From Bacteroidota bacterium (GTDB lineage Bacteria; Bacteroidota; Bacteroidia; JAFLBG01), in NCBI GenBank assembly GCA_017303975.1, contig JAFLBG010000039.1, positions 1 through 35,883 of the forward strand: a stretch of 35,883 bases of DNA, given 5' to 3'. Both the position numbers and the translations under genes were made by a program. This document shows, piece by piece, positions 1-6,400 of the stretch (position 1 is its first letter; each line of letters opens with the position of its first letter). A model generated the notes under the pieces. It searched no databases. It saw only the letters and a list, made by a program, of their open reading frames with translations, and was not told the DNA's origin.

Positions 1-464
1 ACTCCTCCAATTCCAACTCCACCGCTTAAATGAACGTCTTTGCCAATTTGAGCGCAAGAGCCAACAGTTGCCCAAGTATCTACCATGGTGCCGCTATCCA
101 CATAAGCGCCAATGTTTACGTAGCTTGGCATCAGTATTACTCCTTTTGCTAAATAGCTACCGTAGCGCGCTACAGCATGCGGAACAACACGAACCCCCAA
201 AGAAGCGTAATTTCTTTTCAATTTCATTTTATCATGAAACTCTAATGGCCCCACCTCCATAGTTTCCATTTGTTGTATTGGAAAATATAGAATTACAGCT
301 TTCTTTATCCATTCGTTTACTTTCCAACCAGTATTAGTAGGTTCCGCTACACGCAATGAGCCTTTGTCTAATTGCTCAATTACTTCTCTTATGGTAGTTT
401 GTACTGCTTCATCTTTTAGCAGTTCTCGATTATTCCAGGCTTGTTCTATTGTTTTTTGATGCAT
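1..464 (-). CDS. dapD: 2,3,4,5-tetrahydropyridine-2,6-dicarboxylate N-succinyltransferase, N-terminal part (cut by window edge)
   Basis: About 154 codons are visible on the minus strand from the ATG at 464; the rest lies beyond base 1. The protein opens [16 protein letters not shown] and passes through [13 protein letters not shown] and a GPLEFHDK stretch. It then enters a hexapeptide-type left-handed beta helix ([20 protein letters not shown], then [20 protein letters not shown]). This order is diagnostic of DapD, a cytoplasmic trimer of about 270 residues that succinylates tetrahydrodipicolinate in the lysine/meso-diaminopimelate pathway. It starts 12 bases after the stop of the UDP-glucose dehydrogenase gene on the same strand, so it is probably cotranscribed with it. 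The truncation is an artefact of the window, not a broken gene. Confidence 0.9.
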   Translation of the reverse strand, partial: MHQKTIEQAWNNRELLKDEAVQTTIREVIEQLDKGSLRVAEPTNTGWKVNEWIKKAVILYFPIQQMETMEVGPLEFHDKMKLKRNYASLGVRVVPHAVARYGSYLAKGVILMPSYVNIGAYVDSGTMVDTWATVGSCAQIGKDVHLSGGVGIGG

Positions 465-476
465 GTGATGAATTGT

Positions 477-1787
477 TTAACTAACTACATTCCTTCCAAT
501 ACTGCAGTAATAATACCCTTGCTCGCGCATTTGATCTATGCCGTATAAATTACGGCCATCGAAAATAGTTTTTGTTTTCAATAGCGAAGTTACTTTTTCA
601 AAGTCTGGTGTGCGGAATAGGCCCCATTCAGTAGCAATAATAAGTGCATCTGCATTTTTAAGAGCATCGTATTGGTCGGTTGCGTAATTAATTTTAGACC
701 CAATTAAATTTTGTACATTTTTCATTGCTTCCGGGTCGTACGCAGAAATAGTAGCTCCTGCGTGTAATAATGCTTCAATTATGTATAATGCCGGTGCTTC
801 GCGAATATCGTCTGTATCAGGCTTAAATGCTAAACCCCACAGTGCAAAATGTTTTCCTTTTAAGTTGTTGTTGAAATAGGCTTTTATTTTTTCGACTAAA
901 ACGGTTTTTTGTTTTTCGTTTACGTCCATCACAGCATCCAAAATTTTAAAATCATAACTCACATCTTCTGCCGATTTAGCAAGTGCTTGCACATCTTTTG
1001 GAAAGCAGCTTCCTCCATAACCAATACCCGGAAATAAAAACCGTTTTCCAATTCTATCATCAGATCCAATTCCTATACGCACCATATCTACATCTGCACC
1101 AACTTTCTCGCATAAATTTGCAATCTCGTTCATGAATGTAATTTTAGTAGCTAAGAACGCATTGGCAGCATATTTGGTAAGTTCTGCTGACTTCTCATCC
1201 ATAATTATTATTGGATTTCCTTGTCGCACAAAAGGTTTATATAATTCTTCTAGTATTTTTTTTGCTTTGCTGGAGCTAGTGCCAACCACAACTCTGTCGG
1301 GCTTCATGAAATCATCCACAGCAAACCCTTCGCGCAAAAATTCGGGATTTGAAACAACATCAAACTCTTGCTTGGTATGTTTAGCAATAGCTTCACGTAC
1401 TTTGTCTGCGGTACCAACAGGTACTGTGCTTTTATCAATAACAACTTTGTAGTCTGTAATTATTTTACCTAAATCATTTGCTACACCAAGTATATAGCTT
1501 AAGTCCGCAGATCCATCTTCGCCTGGAGGAGTAGGTAGAGCTAGAAAAATAATTTTAGAGTTATCAATAGCCTCTTTTAAGTTGGTAGTAAATGTTAATC
1601 TTCCGGCTTTTATATTTCTATGGAAAAGTACATCTAAATGCGGTTCGTAAATAGGTACAACACCCTCCTGCATTTTTTTTACTTTCTCAGCATTAATATC
1701 AACGCATATTACATTGTTTCCTGTTTCAGCTAAACAGGTTCCTGTAACCAATCCTACATATCCTGTTCCTACAACTGCTATGTTCAT
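477..1787 (-). CDS. ugd: UDP-glucose 6-dehydrogenase
   Basis: This 436-residue, full-length cytoplasmic enzyme oxidises UDP-glucose to UDP-glucuronate in two NAD-dependent steps and so supplies acidic sugar precursors for surface polysaccharide. The Rossmann motif GTGYVGLVTG is at residues 7-16. The middle domain shows NPEFLREGFAVDDFMKPDR. The catalytic cysteine motif GGSCFPKD is intact, with Cys261, and the C-terminal UDP-binding domain contains the usual WGLAFKPDTDDIREAPA. The substrate could in principle be another UDP-hexose such as UDP-GlcNAc or UDP-ManNAc, but the length and motifs fit the UDP-glucose type best. It lies downstream of an aminotransferase and the small S23-like gene and upstream of dapD, all on the minus strand. 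Confidence 0.94.
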   Translation of the reverse strand: MNIAVVGTGYVGLVTGTCLAETGNNVICVDINAEKVKKMQEGVVPIYEPHLDVLFHRNIKAGRLTFTTNLKEAIDNSKIIFLALPTPPGEDGSADLSYILGVANDLGKIITDYKVVIDKSTVPVGTADKVREAIAKHTKQEFDVVSNPEFLREGFAVDDFMKPDRVVVGTSSSKAKKILEELYKPFVRQGNPIIIMDEKSAELTKYAANAFLATKITFMNEIANLCEKVGADVDMVRIGIGSDDRIGKRFLFPGIGYGGSCFPKDVQALAKSAEDVSYDFKILDAVMDVNEKQKTVLVEKIKAYFNNNLKGKHFALWGLAFKPDTDDIREAPALYIIEALLHAGATISAYDPEAMKNVQNLIGSKINYATDQYDALKNADALIIATEWGLFRTPDFEKVTSLLKTKTIFDGRNLYGIDQMREQGYYYCSIGRNVVS

Positions 1788-1800
1788 ACTATTCGATTAA

Positions 1801-1830
1801 TCAATTAGACAATTAGTTAATTAGACAATG
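1801..1830. repeat. Left terminal inverted repeat of a four-helix-bundle (IVS-like) element
   Basis: This 30-base tract has a loose period of about 8 bases (caattaga/caattagt/taattaga). Compared with the reverse complement of 2186-2215 it agrees at 24 of 30 positions by direct counting, with unbroken runs TCAATTAG, AATTAG and CAATG. It covers the last codons and the stop of the four-helix-bundle gene and ends 13 bases from the ugd start codon. The match does not extend further in or out. See the partner repeat and the finding on this element. Confidence 0.75.
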
Positions 1831-2188
1831 ATTCTTTTTGCTTGTTTTTAATTGTGCTCACAATTTTACTCAAAACTTTGTCGATTATTTTCAAATCCTC
1901 AATTAGTTTAGTGGAGTCAATATTCTTATACGCAGCATTTACTAATTCTAGCCAATACAATGTTTCATCTGTCTCTTTTAGAGCAATTTTTAGTTTATGG
2001 ATAAAATCAGATTTGCTTTCTGCATTTTGCGATTCTCTTACATTTGCGCCAATAGAGGTTCCGGATTTTAGCAATTGGTTGGCAATAACATATTTTCTAT
2101 TACTCTCTAATTTTTCAACAATTTGAATAATATCCAACGAAAATTGGAATGTTAATTCAATAATTTTATTGCTTCGTCTATTATCCAT
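1817..2188 (-). CDS. Four helix bundle protein (S23 / 23S-rRNA intervening-sequence family)
   Basis: A 123-residue, almost entirely helical protein. It shows the family signature GTSIGANVRESQNAESKSDF at about residues 43-62, followed by IALKETDETLYWLEL. Members of this family (TIGR02436-type, S23) were first seen as ORFs in intervening sequences of 23S rRNA genes and are also common near polysaccharide loci of Bacteroidota. They form small helical oligomers with no settled biochemical role. There is no 23S rRNA here. The gene sits 19 bases after the aminotransferase stop and 29 bases before ugd. Start and stop codons both fall inside 30-base inverted repeats, which suggests it arrived as a small element. 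Function unknown; family assignment is secure. Confidence 0.88.
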   Translation of the reverse strand: MDNRRSNKIIELTFQFSLDIIQIVEKLESNRKYVIANQLLKSGTSIGANVRESQNAESKSDFIHKLKIALKETDETLYWLELVNAAYKNIDSTKLIEDLKIIDKVLSKIVSTIKNKQKESLSN

Positions 2189-2215
2189 TGACTAATTTTC
2201 CAATAGACTAATTGA
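2186..2215. repeat. Right terminal inverted repeat of the four-helix-bundle (IVS-like) element
   Basis: Partner of 1801-1830 in inverted orientation. Read on the minus strand it begins TCAATTAGTCTATTGG and ends AATTAGTCAATG, and agrees with the left copy at 24 of 30 bases. It contains the ATG of the four-helix-bundle gene and the TAG stop plus the last codons of the upstream aminotransferase. An RNA carrying both copies could fold so that the small gene sits in the loop of an imperfect 30-bp stem. Confidence 0.75.
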
Positions 2216-3347
2216 CAAATTGCAACACCGTTTCAGTAATATACTTCAACGTTTCTTCGTCCAATTCTGTGTGCATTGGCAACGAAAGTACTGATGCGCA
2301 AAGTTTTTCTGTAACAGGAAAATCGCCTTGTTTGTATCGTTCATTTTTATACGCTTTTTGCATGTGCAATGGAATAGGGTAGTAAATCATTGCAGGTATA
2401 TCTTTTGATGCTAAAAAGTCTTTTAGTTTTGTTCTGTCAACACCGTTTAAAACTAATGTGTATTGGTGAAATACGTGATTAGAGTTTTTTGCCCGTGCCG
2501 GAGTGGTTAGTTTTGGATTATTTGCAAATGCTTTATCGTAGTAGTTTGCAGCCTTGTTTCTGGCGGCAGCATAATTATTTAAGTCGCGCAGTTTAATTCT
2601 CAATATGGCAGCTTGAATACTGTCTAATCTAGAATTTACACCTATACTATCGTGAACATATTGTACCGATTGTCCGTGATTTGCAATCATTCTTATTTTT
2701 TGTGCCAATGCTTCATCATTGGTGTACATAGCTCCACCATCACCGTAACAACCCAAATTTTTTGAAGGGAAGAATGAGGTGCATCCAACAGTTCCAATTG
2801 TTCCTGCCTTTTGTTTAGTACCATTTTTAAAACTGTAATCAGCACCAATTGCTTGTGCTACATCTTCAATTACATATAGGTTGTGCTTTTTAGCCAATTC
2901 CATCAATGGTTCCATATCGGCACATTGTCCGAATAGATGAACCGGCACAATAGCTTTCGTTTTAGGGGTAATTGCCTTTTCAACAGCTTTTACGTCAATC
3001 GTAAATGTGTCTGGATATACATCTACTAATACAGGTGTTAAGCCTAAAAGGGCTATTACTTCGGCAGTTGCAACATAGGTAAAACTAGCAGTGATGACTT
3101 CATCTCCCGGTTTTAAATCAAGCGCCATCATGGCTATTTGTAATGCATCTGTTCCATTTGCACATGGAATTACATGTTTGGCATTCAAGAATGCACCCAA
3201 TTCATCTGCAAATGCTTTTACTTCAGGGCCATTAATAAATGCAGTATTTGTTATTACGTTTTGAATGGCTGAATCCACCTCAGTTTTTATTTTTTCGTAC
3301 TGAGTTTTCAAGTCTACCATTTGAATTTTCTTTGCAACTTTTTCCAT
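2208..3347 (-). CDS. DegT/DnrJ/EryC1/StrS-family PLP-dependent sugar aminotransferase
   Basis: This 379-residue fold-type I aminotransferase transfers an amino group, usually from glutamate, to a keto group on a nucleotide sugar. The internal-aldimine lysine is in SKNLGCYGDGGAM (Lys196). Family motifs CANGTDALQIAM, GDEVITASFTYVATAEV, PVHLFGQCADM and VIEDVAQAIGA are all present. The sequence resembles the WbpE/WlbC branch, which makes 3-amino uronic acid sugars. That would pair sensibly with the UDP-glucose dehydrogenase two genes downstream, but the exact substrate cannot be read from sequence. It starts at ATG 3347 and its TAG stop lies within the inverted repeat bounding the next gene. It is probably the first gene of the minus-strand operon leading to ugd and dapD. 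Confidence 0.92.
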   Translation of the reverse strand: MEKVAKKIQMVDLKTQYEKIKTEVDSAIQNVITNTAFINGPEVKAFADELGAFLNAKHVIPCANGTDALQIAMMALDLKPGDEVITASFTYVATAEVIALLGLTPVLVDVYPDTFTIDVKAVEKAITPKTKAIVPVHLFGQCADMEPLMELAKKHNLYVIEDVAQAIGADYSFKNGTKQKAGTIGTVGCTSFFPSKNLGCYGDGGAMYTNDEALAQKIRMIANHGQSVQYVHDSIGVNSRLDSIQAAILRIKLRDLNNYAAARNKAANYYDKAFANNPKLTTPARAKNSNHVFHQYTLVLNGVDRTKLKDFLASKDIPAMIYYPIPLHMQKAYKNERYKQGDFPVTEKLCASVLSLPMHTELDEETLKYITETVLQFVN

Positions 3348-3402
3348 TGTTTAAATTTTGAGTTGCTAAGATAATAAAACTGGTTGAGGAATGAAGAATG
3401 TT

Positions 3403-3425
3403 CTAATTATTATGCTAATAATTAG
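3403..3425. repeat. Short perfect inverted repeat between the adhesin and aminotransferase genes
   Basis: CTAATTATTA and its exact complement TAATAATTAG are separated by TGC, giving a 10-bp all-A/T-rich stem. It lies 39 bases past the adhesin stop codon and 56 bases before the aminotransferase start, both on the minus strand. No T-run follows on the minus strand, so it is a poor terminator. It may be a 3' end structure or a chance palindrome in AT-rich DNA. Confidence 0.35.
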
Positions 3426-3463
3426 ACTGTTAGTGTAATTGGATGTTTTTGGGTACCCTCTTT

Positions 3464-6400
3464 TTATCTACGTATTTCCAAATAGCCTTTGTGAATTTCA
3501 TTGTTGTCTTTTAATGTTAATACGTAATAATAGGTTCCGGAAACAACTTTACCATCACCTAATACAACTGCACTACTATTATTAGTAGTGCCATCCCATT
3601 CGTTTTTATAAGAAGATGCTTCAAAAATTAATACCCCCCATCTGTTGTAAATTTCTAATTTGTTGTCTCCAAAGCGGTCGATATTTTTTATAACAAATTT
3701 GTCGTTTATACCATCACCATCAGGGCTAAATCCATTTGGAATAGAGAAAATTAATTCAGGTAGGACATTTAAATACACTTTTGCTGTATCACATGCAAGT
3801 GTGCAAAATTGGTCGCAAACTACATACGTTAATGAATCATTTCCCGAAAATCCTTCGTTTGGTTTGTAATTAACAACCCCATTTGAAATACTTATAATGC
3901 TTCCATTTATAGGGTTTTGCACAATTGTAATGGTTGCATTGGATGTTGTGTCGTTTGCCGAAATATCAATTGATGCAGAGGTGTTAAATTCAACACTAGT
4001 TTCATCGTTTTCCGCAATTACCTTTCCTTCGGATTGGTTTGTTATTGCAAATGCTTGGGATACTGCAGTACAACTTGTTGCGTCTGTAACTACTATGGTA
4101 TAAGAACCTGCTGATAAATTCGAAAATGTTCCATTGTTATTGGTTGCTCCTGCAGGTAGCAGAGAGTAAGAGAATCCGCCTGCACCGCCAGATGCAACAG
4201 TATTTATAGATCCATCAAATGTTTGAGGACACGATTCGTTTGTAACAGTTGTATTTGCTGCAAAAGTAATTGCTGTTGGCTGAGTTATTGTAACTACTGC
4301 ATTGTTGGTAGATGTACAGTTTGCATTATCAGTTACAATTACTGTATAGGTACCGGCTACTATGTTTGTGAAAATACCTGTAGTTGAAGTTTGCCCGGAT
4401 GGTGCAAGTGAATATAGATAGTTTGGAACACCTCCATTTGCTGATGCATTTATAATACCTGTTGCAGTTCCGAAACAACTAGCATTAGCAGAAATATTGG
4501 CTGATACATTTATTGGGTTGGGCTGTGGAATAATAATAGAGCCGAATGCAGTTGCTGAGGATGTACATCCATTTGCATCAGTAACTAAAATAGTGTATGC
4601 CCCAGCCGCTACTCCATTAAAAATGCCATTAAAGCTAATGGTGTTTCCGGGAGATAGCGTGTAAATATATCCGGAGGTTCCTCCTGCGGTAGCTACAGTA
4701 ATTATTCCATTAGCTGCTCCGTTACAAGTTACAGAGGATGTAATGGAAGCTGTTGCAGATAGCGGTGCATTAGGTTGACTTATAATAGCTGTATCCAGCG
4801 AGGTACATCCATTTGCATCCGTAGTTAATACTATGTAGCTTCCCGGAGCTAAATTATTTATTTGACTAGAGGTGCTGTTGGTACTCCAGTTGTATGTAAA
4901 CGGAGCTAGACCACCAATTACGCTTGCAGTAGCGCTTCCATTGGTGCCTCCAAAACAACTTACATTGCTTTGAGCAGAAATAGAAGCAGTTCCTCCGCCC
5001 GAAGCACCTAGTAATGTTGATAATTGTAAAGAACATCCATTGTTGTCCGAGAGCGTTAACGTATAAACGCCAGTTGTAAGATTATTTAATGATGAAGTTG
5101 TAGCGCTTGTATTCCATAAGTAATTATATGGCATACTTCCACCAGAAAAGTTTGATGTTATTATTCCATTTGTATTTCCGACACAAGAAGAAATGGATGT
5201 TTGCAACGTTCCTGTTATTGCGCTGCCGGGCTGTGTAATTGTGATAGTTGATTGGGTAGAGCATCCGCCTGCATCCGTAACAAATACTGTGTATGTATTT
5301 GCTGTTAAACCCGTTGCTATTGATGTGTTATTGCCATTGCTCCAAGAATAGGTGTAAGGGTTACTTCCGCCACTAACACTAATGGAGGCCGACCCATTTG
5401 TAGATCCAAAGCAGTTTACATTGTTTTGCGAAAGAATCGAAATGCTAGGTGCTCCTGAATTGGAAAGTGTCTGAGTAAATGATGTACTACAATTATTGGC
5501 ATCTGTAATTTGTAAGCTATACACACTGGATGTTAAGTTACTTATGCTGGATGTTGTAGCGTTATTGCTCCACGAATATGTATATGGAGAAATACCTCCG
5601 CTAACAACGCTTGAGATAGAGCCATTGTTATTTAAGCAAGAAGACGAAGTGGTATTTAAGGTAGCAGATAATGCAGCCGGTTGAGTAATGTTTACGGAGA
5701 AGCTTTTAGAGCAGCCGTTGTTATCTAGAACAATAACAGAATACAAATTAGCTGATAGATTATTTGTGTTTTGCGTAAGATTATTGTTGCTCCAGGAATA
5801 ATTGTACGGGCTTGTTCCTCCGGAGGCAGATGCAATAGAGGCTCCGTTATTTCCTCCAAAGCATGACACGTTAGTAGATGTAATTGTTGCCGATATATCA
5901 GAAGGTTGGAGTATTGTAACATTTTTTGTTGTGGTACAGTTATTATTGTCTGTAATCAATACGCTGTAGAAGCCTGCCGATACTCCACTTATTGTTTGTT
6001 GTGTTGAACTGTTGCTCCACGAATATGTGTATGGATTTGTACCTCCGGAACCCAGCGCAGTTGCTGTTCCGTTTATATCTCCAAAGCAATTTAAAGTGTT
6101 AGAGGTGATAGATCCTGATAGTTGGCTCGGTTGAGTTATAGTAACAGATGTTTGAGAAGAACATCCGTTTGCATCTCCAATAGTTAAGGTATATACTCCG
6201 GCAGTTAAGTTATTAATAGTGTTTGAAGTAGAGGAGTTGCTCCAATTGTAATTGTAGGGGCTGGTGCCGCCTGTAATAGTTGCAGTTGCTATTCCATTGT
6301 TTCCTCCAAAACATAATATGTTTGATTGACTTACAATACTAGCTGTTCCTGCACCAGTATTATTTACTGTTGCAGAGAAGTTTTTTGTACAGTTATTTGC

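Noticed and set aside
68-262. Plus-strand open frame opposite dapD
   Set aside because: It is antisense to a clear hexapeptide-repeat enzyme and has no features of its own.
1132-1452. Open frame on the plus strand opposite ugd
   Set aside because: It is antisense to conserved coding sequence, has no recognisable family, and its composition mirrors the real gene.
1817-2188. S23 name taken as a sign of a ribosomal RNA operon
   Set aside because: No 16S or 23S sequence is present nearby; the family name reflects where such ORFs were first found.
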